Below are positions 1 through 11,355 of a DNA stretch of 29,503 nt, piece after piece. The translations under genes and the position numbers were made by a program. Every line of letters begins with the position of its first letter. Position 1 is the stretch's first letter. The stretch comes from Hofstenia miamia. Lineage: Eukaryota > Xenacoelomorpha > Acoela > Hofsteniidae. The DNA is taken from the NCBI GenBank assembly GCA_900660155.1, contig CABFPE010000627.1:218119-247621 (forward strand), given 5' to 3'. The notes under the pieces are model-generated. The model was not told where the DNA came from. It did not search any database and saw nothing but the letters and a program-made list of their open reading frames with translations.

Positions 1-129
1 AATCAGAAAAAAGTGACACCTCCTACGACCCACCTCTCGACCAATCAGAAAAAAGTGACACGTGCTTCTGCCCACCTCTCGACCAATCAGAAAAAAGTGA
101 CACATGCTTCTAGTCTCTTAATACTACTG
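1..129 (+). repeat. Inner part of a long terminal repeat: three 42-bp units
   Basis: Three tandem units start at 1, 43 and 85, exactly 42 bp apart. Each begins AATCAGAAAAAAGTGACAC, and the junctions between units contain CTCTCGACC, so each internal junction recreates a CCAATCAG box. The array ends in AATACTACTG at 129, after which the sequence is retroelement-derived. The same array, with the same 42-bp period and the same end motif, recurs at 18762-18890 in this orientation and at 29179-29307 inverted. The outer part of this module lies upstream of the window. The match to the other two modules is clear; calling it the end of a mobile element is an inference. Confidence 0.85.
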
Positions 130-3114
130 TTATCTCATCTGGATCTGAAACATTGGCCCTGATCATTGTGATGATTTTGATCTTTTTTGTGACATTGTAG
201 TACCTAGTTATGTTTTCTACATTGTTTATCCACATAAGGTCTCCTGCTGATTGAAATAAAATCAGAACTTGAGGTTGCATAGATGAAATCTTTTCATGTA
301 TCATTCTTAGTTGCTTGTGAACTGGCATTCCCCTATTGAAAATGTCTCTGATGTTCAACTTTGCATTGATGAACACACATTTGGGGTTTCCTCCTGTGAT
401 TAGTTTGTCTTTCACCACCTTGTACTCCTCTGTCTTGCTAAACTGATTTGCTTCCTGTTTGCTGTTGATGAAATTATGTTTGTCAGATAAGTGGGCAGTT
501 ACCTTTTTCTTGTTTTTCTTTACTTTCCACTTCAGTTGGATTAGAGGTGTTTCTATAGTTGGCGGGGGTATACACAGGAGATTGGATGTCCAAATATTTT
601 CTTGAGTTTGTTAAATCCTACTGCAGCTTCCACACTAGCTGTTCCTATAGTGACTGGGTAGTTGATTTTCACTTCTTTCAGGGTGTCCCAGAATTTACTC
701 CTTAAACCTGTGTGCCTTATATCCTCCACTTGCTTGCTTGAGATGTGAACACAAGCAGTGGTGCATTCTACATCCAGAGCTACTTGTTGCCCTGGGGACT
801 GTAGAATGACCAGCTCTTCTTTTGTAAACATTTTGGTGAGGCACCACTTCATCATAGATAAAACGTCTTTGTTGCAGCAATCTACTAGTATTTTCTACTG
901 TATTGTGAGATCCTTGGCAAATTCCTTGGGATCATGCTCTATCATTAATATCTGCTCATTTTCAGTGATGAACCACTGGGATGCGGGTTTTGGGAATGGC
1001 ACTTGTCCTCCAAACTTTTCCAGGTTGACAGGTTTGATTAGGTCGCAAATCTCATTTGACAGCTGTACTGCTGAGGTTGCTAACAGTTCTTCCTCCCTGA
1101 AAAATTGCTCAGGCATCTTCATTACTTGCTCAAGCATTGTGATGGCAATGATTCGACCCTCCTTTTTGACTTGTCTTAGAGACTTGGTAAACTGTCTGTA
1201 GCCACACTCAGGGTGTTTGATCTGATGTAGGTTGAAAAACTTTTTGGTTTTTGTCAGGACGTCATACCTGGTTATCCTCTCATTTTGTGCTCATTGGGGC
1301 ATTATCTGAATGAAAGATGGCTAGCTTTGTTTCCGCCATAGCTCCCCACATGTACTTTTTGACAGTGTCAGAAAAAATATTGATGTCCAACAGACAAATA
1401 CCTAGCCTGTTGCTTATTAAGATTATGGACACCTTGCCAGTTATACTGCTCACCCCCACCAGTTGGGGATAATATGTTTCAAACTTGTCCATTGGCCATT
1501 TGGTTTTCCCAGGTGATGAAGGAAGGTTACTTTCCACATTAATAGGCTAACTGCTATTTCATGAGATTTTTGTCTGGCTAGTGATGTGCATTTGTCATGA
1601 GGCATGGGAATCTGAAGTTTAGGGTCTTTGGTGAAATATATGGCTAAGATCCAAATGGCACTGTGCACATAAATTTTGGGTACGTTCTTTTCAGCAAATA
1701 GATGTTCTTTGAAATTTTTTTGATCTCTGAGAACTCATTTGATGGAGTTGTGGTAGTGTTGTGAAGGACTTGTGATGTCCAACTTGGACCAATTGGATTC
1801 AGGACTTTTGTCTGCCTTGATATTGGACCATATCTCATGAATTTCTTTAAGAGTTTGTTCACTTTGAGCAAAGGCGAAGCTGACATGCATGCATGTCACC
1901 ATATATAGTGATGGGGTGTCTGGATCAGTGATTTCTAATGGTTGCGACTGCAGGATGGTGTTGATTATTAGCTTCTGATCTACCACTAATCAATGTGAAG
2001 GTACCTGTTGACAGAGCATTAAATCAGTGTAGATTAGTTTGGTGATAGAAGTGCTGTTGGTGGTATGCATTGAAAGGGGAAGGTAACTTGATCTGAAAAG
2101 AATTATAAAGTTCTCCATTCAAAAATGTAAATTTTCTATGGGTTCAGGTATGCCTTCTTCATACTCTTCTTTGAGCACCATCACTAGGCGTATTTCTTCT
2201 ACTTTGGCTATTCTATATGCAATTTTGATTTGATCCATAATATGATCATTGTGGATCTCATGCACTCACAGAAAATAAATAACTAGGAGGCTGTTGAACT
2301 CAATATTTACACATTCAAAGCTATTGATGCTTTTGCCATTATTGAGGAACTGACAGAGGTTGTAAATGTTGAAATCCTCATCAAAAGATATATGAACTGT
2401 ACTACACCAATATATGTGACTGAATTCCTCAAGCATTTTCAAATCATAGCAAATTATGGTGTTAACTTTTGGACAGCATTCTGCATCTATCACAAATGGG
2501 ATTATGTTGACTGAGCAATTAAATGTTTTGCCATTGTATGTCCCTCACAACTGATTCTTTGTTTCTTCCAATATGTTGTTGCATATGAATATGGTTGCTC
2601 ATTGAGTGGTGATATAGTATGGGTGTAGAGTTTCTTCTCCAACCTTTGACATTTTCTTCTTCCTTTCTTCTGTCATCTTGGATCTGATTGTGGAAGTGGC
2701 TGCCAATGAGCTCCTTGAGTTTGAAGGGTCTATTGAGTCACTTAAATGGGGTTTATTTACTATTTGTAATTCTCTAAAGGGTAAACAAGTTTTACAGTTT
2801 TTATCATTATTATGTGCCAGCTCCTCTCACATACATGGAGATATGTTTCTCCCCACATAGGGGTGAGATGTTGAGGACGTCATAGCTGTCTCCTCTGTGA
2901 GTCATGGAGCTACATTTTGCACACATGGAATCAGGTTCTCCTCAGCACCTTTGCTGCGTCCTCTTTTTCTATCACTTGCCTCAACAAGTGAAAATATGTG
3001 TCTCTCTTGCCTAGAAGAAGCTTCTTGATCATGACTGCTACTTGCCATCCTCCTTTTCACTTGGTGGCGGGATGGGGGAGCTGGTGACTCACATTTTCTG
3101 CTGTGGGGATACAT
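130..3114 (-). pseudogene. ORF3 of the left gypsy-type element, uncharacterised protein, decayed
   Basis: This is a minus-strand reading frame downstream of integrase, broken by stops and frameshifts into pieces at about 3114-2902, 2493-2266, 1986-1735, 1668-1450, 1537-1280, 1260-895, 855-553 and 418-110. Pieces from about 2500 down to 130 match, in the same order, the plus-strand frame at 26100-28350. Paired short motifs include SLLVIYFL with NLLIIYFI, SPSQHYHNSIK with TPIKQYHITVE, and NLLCIPPPTIE with LLHCGPPPTIS. The last piece also matches 21628-22345, for example WFITENEQILM with WLITENE. A frameshift near 595 moves the PPPTI motif out of the preceding frame. I see no signal peptide, transmembrane segment or zinc knuckle, so env or a second gag cannot be argued. 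If intact it would exceed 900 residues. Shared descent of the copies is fairly sure; function is unknown. Confidence 0.7.
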
Positions 3115-3310
3115 TCCTAAATAGAGTTATGAGGTTTAAATCCCAGATGTTGGGATCATAGGTGTTATTATATCTCACCCTCCTTTGAGGGAGTACACAT
3201 GTTGACTCTGAGTCATCAATATTAATATTACCATTATTAAATTCAATTTCAGAGAAATCATCCTCTGAGAAATCAGTTAAGTTCTCATATACCTTGTAAG
3301 TATCAATTCT
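3087..3310 (-). pseudogene. Acidic C-terminal tail of the pol polyprotein (left element)
   Basis: Directly after the integrase GPY/F segment, in another frame, there is a stretch rich in D, E, N and S (YENLTDFSEDDFSEIEF), followed by LPQRRVR. The plus-strand element has an equivalent tail at about 25000-25200 (DTVSEEEFNEEFK, then MPQRAAK), so this is a shared feature of the family. The tail ends at a stop near 3087, overlapping the ORF3 N-terminal frame (3114-2902), which contains an ATG near 3046 (MASSSHDQEASS). The frame change from integrase to the tail is probably decay. Confidence 0.55.
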
Positions 3311-3314
3311 GTTA

Positions 3315-4526
3315 TCAATTAGTGTAAACTTTTTCTATGGTAAATGGGCCTTGCCAATCATTGGCTAGTTTGCGCACTTGATTATGATCAGGTACTATGT
3401 AAAGCAAGTCAGCAAAAACTTTGTTACCCCAATTATGAGGTTCTCTGTACAATTTTTGATTAAACATCTTTTTCTGCCATATGCTGGATTGGTTAGTATT
3501 TTGACAGATAGTTAAATGAATCTGTTGCACATCTTGCATTAACCTATCAACATAAAGTTCACTACTTTTATCTGTATATTTGGGGAACATCATAGTGAGA
3601 GATGTCATAGCTTCACATCCAAACATTGCTTTGAAGGGGCTAACCCCCATAGTTGAGTGTACTAATGTGTTGTAAAAGTATTCTATACACTCAATGACGT
3701 GCCTCCAATCCTTTCCCACAGCCTGCAATAGGGCCACTCTGATTAACTTTATGAGAGTTTGATTTAGCCTTTTGACTAGTCCATTGGCTTGGTGATGGTA
3801 GGCTGTGGTGAGTTCATGGATGACCTCTAAATCCTTCATTAGAGCTTGAATGAGATTGCTTTTGAACTGAGGACTGTGATCAGAGACTAATTTGCACAAG
3901 GGTCCATATTTCAATATCCATTCTTTTATGATCTTGTCTGCTACTCTTTCTGCTGTAGTACTGTTGAGGGGATAATGTGGGCATATTTTGTGAAATGATA
4001 CACCATGACAAGAAGAAATTGAAAGCAATCTTCATCCCTTGACAGTTGTTCCAAGTCCATGTGTACTACTTTATTAGGGCTTTCCACTGCATGGGATTTG
4101 AGCTCAGCCCTACTGTGGGAAGTGACTATTGTTGTGTAAGAGGCGCTTTTCACATTTATTGATTACATCTACCATGGCTGCTCATATGCCAATTGTTATA
4201 TATTGAAAATTGAAGGTCTTTTCAGTTTGGAGTATCCTGAGGTGTCCCCTCTCATGAACTCTGTGGACTAGGTCCCTCCTGAAATATTCTGGGATTGTGA
4301 TGCAGTTGTTTTGGCCTTTCACATACAGTAATCCATTGTCATTAGTTTGCCAATTGTAATGCTTAAAATATTGGTTAACCTCTGGCAAGGTAGGGAAGTA
4401 AGGATCATTTATTCTTTTCAGGATATCTGATAAGATCTGGTCATGGCACTGATGATGTATTATTTCTTTTTCTGAAATTTCCTCTCTTATCATGATTGGC
4501 AAGATAGGCTTCCTGCGGTGATCCAC
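3315..4526 (-). pseudogene. Ty3/gypsy integrase, decayed
   Basis: Read from 4526 downward: an N-terminal zinc-binding region (4526-4182) with HRVHERGH and following basic residues, where the Cys pair is only partly visible. Then comes the catalytic core: VHMDLEQL supplies the first Asp near 4057, followed by FTKYAHIIP; SDHSPQF supplies the second Asp near 3882. The third catalytic position reads GLVKRLNQTL where the family has Glu, so E is replaced by K. WRHVIECIEYFYNT and STMGVSPFKAMFG are typical gypsy integrase motifs, and WQGPFTIEKV at the end is a GPY/F module. The core is split between frames at 4153-3941 and 4028-3315. The function in a live element would be insertion of element cDNA into chromosomes; this copy is dead. 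Confidence 0.9.
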
Positions 4527-4551
4527 ATTGATCTCAGGTATTAATTCATAC

Positions 4552-4951
4552 TCATTGTGAGGAATAAATGTGAATGGAATTTTTTCTCCAGGTGGCTTTT
4601 TTAAATATCTTTATTAACTGGGCAATGCTGTCCAGTAATCTGTGTTCAGGTGAAAAAGAGAAATCATTCAAATATTTGATCCACTGAGCCACTATGTTAG
4701 ACTTGTTGCCACTAAACTTCTTTAACCATGCCAATGCACTGTTATCAGTGTGCATGATAAATTTGCGTCCTAATATGAAGTAGCGAAATTTCCTTAAAGA
4801 TTCTACTAAATCCAGCATCTCACATTTGGTGGCTCCATAATTCTTTTCTGCTGCTCAAAGTTTTCTGCTAAAATATTGGATGGGGCTCTTGATTCCATTA
4901 ATTTTTTGACTCAGAACACCACTAATTGCCACCACACTGGCATCACAGTCC
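4552..4951 (-). pseudogene. Retroelement RNase H domain (Ty3/gypsy type), decayed
   Basis: From 4950 downward the frame reads CDASVVAISGVLSQ, then SPIQYFSRKL and a stop, then EKNYGATKCEMLDLVESL, FRYFILG and FIMHTDNSALAWLKKF. This is the usual RNase H order, with catalytic Asp (CDAS), Glu (CEML) and Asp (HTDN) all visible. In gypsy elements this domain follows the RT thumb. Here it is joined directly to leader sequence at about 4951, so gag, protease and RT have been deleted. A stop within the domain (near 4856) and further frame breaks show it is inactive. The identification is firm. Confidence 0.88.
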
Positions 4952-5435
4952 TATTGCCCTGTGTGTAACCATACACATAACCTAAGTGGTCCACAATTTT
5001 GGCTGGATAGTCTAAAAAGATCTCCAGGAGCTATGTGTCACCCTGTACTTTGAGAAAGCACTCCCAAATTGTCACCTTACTTATGCAATTATTTTCATAT
5101 CAAAGATAAATAAAGATAAATATAGAGGTAAAACAGTAGTTGAAGCTAGATAAACTCTATTGACCTTTGTCTAGATGTTTTCTCAATTTATATAAAAACA
5201 AGATCTTTACCTGCCTTTGTTTACAATAAATTGCTTAATGTAAGTTAATCATGTCAGCTAATTCTTTTCCCTCATAAATTAAATTTGAGCAATAAAAATA
5301 AGCACCATCAAGTGGACATGAAACTAAGGGTAGTAAACTAAGATCGAAATTACTAAATTTATGTCATGTTGACATCAATACAAAAGTAAAAATAAAGGCT
5401 CTATAAGTTTTCACATTTCCCTGAGTGACTCTACA
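4952..5435 (-). mobile_element. LTR (5435-5044) and leader of the left gypsy-type element
   Basis: In its own direction this begins TGTAGAGTCACTCAGGG at 5435 and runs about 390 bp to CTCAAAGTACA at 5044, followed by a leader beginning GGGTGACACATAGCTCC. A nearly identical copy in the opposite orientation lies at 19338-19811; by eye there are about a dozen substitutions and one 9-bp indel. More diverged relatives lie at 21627-21209 (-) and 28783-29180 (+). The LTR end is uncertain: a CA dinucleotide at 5044 is the simplest choice, but in other copies the homology and an AATAAA-like signal continue into the leader, so the true LTR may be longer. I see no clear tRNA primer site. Confidence 0.75.
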
Positions 5436-5539
5436 ATATGATGCTCAGTTCTATTCATAGAACACTAAAAGAAGAATTCATTGTTTAACCTATGTGTGAA
5501 CAATAAGATTATTAAGATTAGGCTAATTGTTGCTCAGTT

Positions 5540-5722
5540 CTAGACATGCTGACCTATGCTACTCAAAAACAATATATTCAGGTTTTGTGCCTTATCTTCT
5601 GTGGCAAAATGTTTCACAAAGATGTCTGCTGTGGAAGAGCAGGAGGAAGCAGAGTTATGGTTGTTTATGTATCTTAATATAATTTCATCATCAGCTTGTT
5701 CTTTACTACTTGTCAACTTCAT
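5540..5722 (-). other. Short open frame upstream of the left LTR, unknown
   Basis: A 60-codon minus-strand frame lies just before the LTR start at 5435. It is hydrophilic (MKLTSSKEQADDEIILRY, later TADIFVKHFA). The opposite strand is also open here (5556-5783), so being open is weak evidence. It could be an exon or retroelement remnant, or chance. A direct repeat TGCTCAGTTCTA occurs at about 5442 and 5532, between this frame and the LTR. Confidence 0.15.
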
Positions 5723-6659
5723 TTTATTGCATTTGCTTAGCTATATTTATGGCAATTATTTTGTAAATGACTTTGTTACTTAATTATTAAATTGATTTCT
5801 GATTAGATAGGATATTTACCATTGATCTCATATATTAAAGAAAAACAACCATTTTTATTCAGTATCTTAACCAGGGTCAATGCAGTCTTAAGATCATAAA
5901 TTCTTACCTGATAAACAAGCATTTACTGAATTTAAATGAAATATGCTTACTCATTTAGCAAAAGAGTGGAAATTTGAACAAAATACCTTAATGTTTAATA
6001 ACAACTTCATTTACTTTAATACCTAATTCCAAAGATGTTTAAGGTTAATTTAAGAAAGATAAGGAATAATCATTTATTCATTCATTGAGTTTATTCCACT
6101 ACTTTAACCAGGCATTTGCTAAGAATTATTACTGTTACATATAAAATATTTAAATTAGCTTTAACATGCATTTTTGATGAATTCATTATATTGATTATGA
6201 TAGTGTAAGCAAATGAAAACTCCTACAGTTTATCCTAGATTGAATAATGGCTGAGTCTGTAACATCAATCTTGAAAATGGGAATTTGGTAGAAAAATATT
6301 ACTAATCCCAATCACCTAAATTGTTTAAGCTCATATCTATCTGAAATACTACAACAAAGGTAAAATAAGAGAGTATATTGCTAAACAAAAAACACAAAAG
6401 ATGTAATAAAGTACTTGTACAAATGAAATTAAATGAAAATATAAATATCAGATAGAATATACAACAGAATCATGTAATTTAGAATGCATTAAAAAGCCTG
6501 TTACATTTTTTGAAAACCGTTAAAAGTATACAAATTTATTTCTTAGTGTAAAATGTAAAATTGTTAAATTCACTAAATATCAAGGAATTAAGAGTTTTTG
6601 ACAAACCAATTTCTCATACTTTTTCCCTGCTTATTTTTTTCTTTCTACTTATGCCACAA

Positions 6660-7210
6660 GCTTTGTTGCTAATTGCAAGTTTATGAATCAGGATTATTCA
6701 TTTTAAATTTCAAATGCAATGAACCTGTTTGTAATTTGGTTTTGACAAATGGCTAGTTTGTGCATTCAAATTTTCTGCCACAGCAGAACTAAACTTGTGT
6801 TATTCTTAAATATCAATCAAAAAAATTAACAGAAAAATTTCATTTGTTACAATTCTTACTTGAAATAAATCTAAGTTAACAAATAATTCCTATTTAATCA
6901 TTTTAGGGATAATTTGACAATACCTTACAATCTAGTACATTTTCATTGCTTGTTTTTGTCTTCTGTTTTTATTGTAACTTTTGCTGCTTTTCCAGGCACA
7001 TTAATCAGGTTTGTTTAATTAAATTATAAATAGAAACTAAGCTGTTTAATAGTTTTTTTATGGAAAATGAGTGTCTTGCACATTTAAATCTTCTGCTGGG
7101 ACAGAAATAAGCTCTTTTCATACTCAACTATTTTTCAAAAGATTAACTTATTGATTTTGTTTGGTACAATTACTTAATCAAAATAAATTTAATCTTAACA
7201 AAAAATTAAA
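6660..7210. repeat. Diverged direct duplication of about 300 bp
   Basis: Segments 6660-6890 and 6961-7200 share scattered blocks in the same order: GAATCAGG / TTAATCAGG, CAAATTTTCTGCCACAGCAGAA / TAAATCTTCTGCTGGGACAGAA, and GTTACAATTCTTACTTGAAATAAAT / GGTACAATTACTTAATCAAAATAAAT. A third weaker relative is at about 8640-8780 (CACATTTAAATTTCTGTC, then GGACACAAATAG). This looks like an old local repeat or dispersed element, seen by eye only. Confidence 0.4.
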
Positions 7211-7419
7211 TTTAAATATTTAGAGGATGATGTCACATTAGATATTCCTAGTTGAATCAACAACTGCATTACAAGTTCTGTTTATAATTTAATATGTTTC
7301 CACCAGAATAATAAATATTTTATTTAGCATATCAATGTCATAGATTTTTAAAGTCATCATTTTTAATGTTGTAAATTTTTGATTTCATAAATATAATTTA
7401 TTAAATATACTTAACTTGG

Positions 7420-7516
7420 GTTAGGGCTTTGGTCTATAAAATAATGAAAATACGATTTTGTGTTAGGGTTTAGGTCTATAAAATAATTAAGAAATAAGGT
7501 TTTGAGTTAGGTTTAG
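7420..7516 (+). repeat. Tandem repeat, period about 42-43 bp, 2.3 copies
   Basis: Units begin GTTAGGGCTTTGGTCTATAA (7420), GTTAGGGTTTAGGTCTATAA (7462) and GTTAGGTTTAGG (7505). The units share the AAAATAAT spacer. The TTAGGG-like strings do not form a telomeric array. Confidence 0.7.
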
Positions 7517-7908
7517 GAAGAGTCATTTGTAAAAATAACAATTAAAATAACAATGTTAAAAATTAGGACATGAATATGCAATGGAATAATGACAACAAAG
7601 AATGACAAAACTAAAAAATTATGACATTAATTAGCAAAGACATTAAAAAATATGACATTAAAAATCCTACATTCAGCTACTTAATTTGCTGCAAAATAAT
7701 GATACAATTGTTATATAGTCTCTAAACAAAACTTGGAGGCTAAAAAAAGTTTACTAAACATTGTTTTGTGTAAGTCTTGCATACCACTATATGAATTTAT
7801 CAAATATATTTATAAAACAACTCATTTTAGGAAATTCCAAAAGCATAGATCATAGAAAGTAAACTATTAATTATTCAACAACTGCAACTTTATATTAGTT
7901 TAATACTG

Positions 7909-7911
<3 letters not shown>

Positions 7912-7939
<28 letters not shown>
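7912..7939. repeat. AT dinucleotide microsatellite
   Basis: Uninterrupted alternating A and T for about 28 bp. Confidence 0.9.
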
Positions 7940-7943
<4 letters not shown>

Positions 7944-9361
7944 ATAAAATTTAGAAGAAAGTACAATAAATCTACATCATTCCCATATATTAATTGTACT
8001 TAGATAATATATTTATACCTTCAATTTCCTAATTAAAAAAATTTATCCAACATGGGAATTTTACCTTTACATTTAATTAACTTATTACTACTATATGATA
8101 ACTTTAAATACGTTCATAGCTTAAATAATAGTTTAGCTACATGCAAAGTTTGAACAGGTAGTAAACTTCTAATATAAAAATCTTACATCTGAAAATCTTA
8201 ACCTGATGTAGTTGATGAAGGCAAGTAGGAAGCATCCCTTCATGACACCAGGAACTAGGCTTTCTGACCATTCCTTTGATAATTTAATCTTGCATTAGCT
8301 TAAGTAGTATGAACTTAAAAACAAGTTTTGTAATGTAGATTATAACATGCATAGTAATTCATGATCACTATCAACACTGCACAGAGCTTTTTTAACTGAA
8401 ATATAAAGAGTATGATTTCACACTTTAAACAAGAATGTGTATAGGAAATTTAATTGAAAACACTCTTATGAGTATTTTTAGGTAATCAAAAGTAGATTAC
8501 TTTCCATGGAATCCATGGGGAAAATTTAGTCAAGAAAAATTACATTATAATCATTATATATTAAGGGTGCAGATTGACCAGATTTTTCTTCACCTTTTCT
8601 CAAATTTCCCTCTGTTCCAAGTGTGACTATTGGGTGATTCAGTTCACAAACCTGATTCATTTGGATTTCAATTGTAATGGAAACAAATATGGATAATTCT
8701 TTAGTCAAATTGGTGATACACATTTAAATTTCTGTCAGGACACAAATAGTCTCAGTTTGTAGTTATGGTTTTACCAAGATAATTATAGATTAGTTTCATT
8801 TCTTAAAAATTAATTATTTGGTAGATGTAGAAGTGTTATGAATAAATAATGAAAATTAAAGGATAATATTGTTGGGCCCATGAAACAAGTACAAGGTAAG
8901 CCTTACTGACAATGTCTAACTCATGACACAAGGAATCAGGAGTATTAAATCTTGTATGTAGCAATCAAAATTTTAGATTAAGTACTAAATCTTATTATGA
9001 AAGTTAATTATTGTATATGCAAGCAATGTAACTGAAATTAACATAAAAAAATTCCTTAGAAAACTAAGGCATAAGAAAATGAAATTTTACAATGCAGAAC
9101 TTTCTAAAAAACCATCTAAGAACTTGTTAGAATCTAAAATTAATATTTCATTTTTTAATTCAACAGTTTTTAAATTAATTAAAGAAATTCTAGAGTATGG
9201 ATTACACCAAATTTTCTTCAAATGTCTCAGGCTAAGGTTTTTTGTAGTGATAAAATCACCTAGTTTTTCATTTGTAATGTATAATTTATATTTGTTTAAG
9301 CTGCATGAGGAAATCTAACCTGGTCAAGATTGTAACATTTGATTTAAAAGGTCTGTGCCTT

Positions 9362-10181
9362 CCCAGATAACAATTTAAGGTCTAAACAATGTTGTTTTGG
9401 GATGTTATGTGGTTGTTCTATGTGTCAAAAACAAAGTTGTTTTAACGTTGAAATGGTACCATTTCATTGGTCAAAACAACTTTGCTTCAACAACCTCACA
9501 TTTGGTTGCTTTTTGGTTGTTTTTTATTCATAAAACAGCAATATTTTGAGGTCATAACAACATTGTTTTATTTTATCACATGCTTGTTTTAGCATTACTT
9601 TTGTATGCAAAATAAAAATTTATATTACTAAGCAGTTCAAACATTGCTGTTTAAACAAACACAAGCCCAACAAAGGGCAGACCACTATCTTTGAGATACT
9701 GTTAAGTATATTCAATACAAACATTTGTTAAAGATTTAAATGAATGTCTTGTATATAAATAATAACAATGAGCATAAAAATCTGCCAAATTTAACAAAAA
9801 TTTAAAAATCTAAAATTAAGCACAATTTTGAAATAGTACTTTCTTAAGTCGTGAAAAATCCCTTCAGCTCAATTGTAACTTATGATATTTAACAGTCAAT
9901 GTCAAGGTGTCCAAATATTTTATGAATAAATTATTTTGAAAATTCAGTTATCTGGTATATTATAATTTTTCACAAATTAAAAATGTCAAAAAAGGTTTTG
10001 CAAATCCTTTTTCATATAAAAGGATCTAGTAATAAAATAACAAATTGAGTTAAATTTGCAAGCATCTGCTCACAGATTATTTTTTACTAAAGTTGTTATT
10101 ATGATGTTAGTGTTTGCTGCAACAACGAAAAGTATGAAACAACTATAAACAACGTAAAAACAACCAAAATTGTTATCTGGG
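9362..10181 (+). mobile_element. Left arm / non-autonomous inverted-repeat element (820 bp)
   Basis: It starts CCCAGATAACA and ends TGTTATCTGGG, with TT on both sides (9360-9361 and 10182-10183), compatible with a 2-bp target duplication. It is rich in AACAAC/GTTGTT motifs near both ends. It contains a perfect 16-bp palindrome, GAAATGGTACCATTTC, at about 9449-9464. No coding frame. Its inverted relative is 12296-13113. Confidence 0.85.
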
Positions 10182-10299
10182 TTTGTATTATGCTAGCAGT
10201 GTTCTATTTGCTCTTTTCCAATTCAGGGTTGATTATTGCTGATTCTCCCCAAATTTGCATCTTAGTAATCTTTAGTTGCAGCAAAAGGCAAAGTGTTAT

Positions 10300-10446
10300 T
10301 TAATTTATTATTGAGGTGCAATCATATTTTTGTAAACTCTTGCCTTTGTAGCTACAGCCCTCAGCATGAAAATCACCTTCACATTCATCCACTTGAAAAT
10401 GAATTCTTTTATCTCTTAGTTTTTTTTCAAGTTCAACAATTTTGAA
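10300..10446 (-). other. Possible minus-strand exon between the transposon arms
   Basis: A 48-codon stretch without stops, ending at TAA (10302-10300), reads with coding-like composition: KIVELEKKLRDKR, then charged and Cys-containing residues (DECEGDFHAEGC). It lacks a start codon, and a stop lies just upstream near 10452 with no clear splice acceptor. It could be an exon of the missing transposase or chance. It is opposite in strand to the YqaJ remnant. Confidence 0.2.
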
Positions 10447-11355
10447 TTATGTAAAAAAATTGGGAAATAAAATATACTGAATTTTCTATAAACACATTCA
10501 TAATGGAAACAAATAGCTTGAACAATGTAACTTGTATTCAACTAAACTATTTTGGTTTTGCTACAAATTGCATCTTACATAACCTTTAGCAAACCTTAAT
10601 GCAGACAATGCAAATCTTGTACCTGACTTGAATAAATTGTAATTAGTTAGATATAGGAATCAAGAGCTATGAAAAAAGACACCAAAATTTGTTTGTAGTT
10701 CAAATTTCAAAATTGATTGCCTTTTGAGTTATCTGACCTCAAGGTTAAATATGACATTTCAACACACATGTTTATATTAGAAATTTGATGTACATGTAGT
10801 TTACTTTTTATGTCGCTTTGATGTTACCATGTTCATCATTAAGTATTGATTATAATATAGAAGATTCAGTTTGTTCAGTCTGGTAAATCATTCGTGAACC
10901 AGTTTAGTATCTATTCACCCGATTATCTATGCTGTCCCATTACTGTAATATCCAAAAAATTTTCTTAATTTATATTTATAATTTAGCAATGAAGAGGCAT
11001 TTAATGAATAAGATCTTGTACGTTCTTAGTCTTCGATATAATTACTGTTGTTTGCTACGGCATACTTGAAAAGAATAGTAATATTATATTACGATTGACA
11101 AGATCAAATCCCAGTTTAAAATTATGTGTATTTCTAATAGGAAGATAATGAACAATACGCTTACCTACTGATTCGTGGTGTATGATAAACACATCTGTAC
11201 ACATGTACAGAANATATATATATAACATATATGAACTAATTTTACATCACATAAATTTATTACAACATTGTAACTTCATTAAATGTAAAAAAAAACATTT
11301 GTATATTTAGGCATCAGATTTTTCCTCTCAATGTCACTGCCAATTTAGCAGCACA

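Larger units (their letters stand above)
5784..9361. other. AT-rich non-coding stretch without a recognisable gene
   Basis: About 3.6 kb of AT-rich DNA. The few open frames (for example 8723-8526 on minus and 9079-9318 on plus) are short, low in complexity and show no motif I recognise. Within it are a diverged duplication (6660-7210), a small tandem repeat (7420-7516) and an AT microsatellite (7912-7939). It could be intergenic or a long intron; nothing decides between them. Confidence 0.6.

Noticed and set aside
1..129. CRISPR-like array (regular 42-bp repeats)
   Set aside because: The whole unit repeats, there are no unique spacers or cas genes, and the DNA is eukaryotic.
758..1201. 147-codon plus-strand frame
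   Set aside because: It is antisense to the conserved ORF3 blocks; the minus-strand reading matches the other two ORF3 copies, so this is a shadow.
130..3114. ORF3 as a retroviral-type envelope protein
   Set aside because: The position fits errantivirus env, but no signal peptide, cleavage site, fusion peptide or membrane anchor is visible in any copy.
5540..5722. Copia RNase H C-terminus suggested by TADIFVK
   Set aside because: Only a few residues resemble the Copia motif and no other Copia domain is nearby.
7420..7516. Interstitial telomere repeat (TTAGGG-like strings)
   Set aside because: The period is about 42 bp and hexamers are not in tandem.
9079..9318. 79-codon plus-strand frame
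   Set aside because: Low-complexity AT-rich composition, no motif and no neighbour supporting it.
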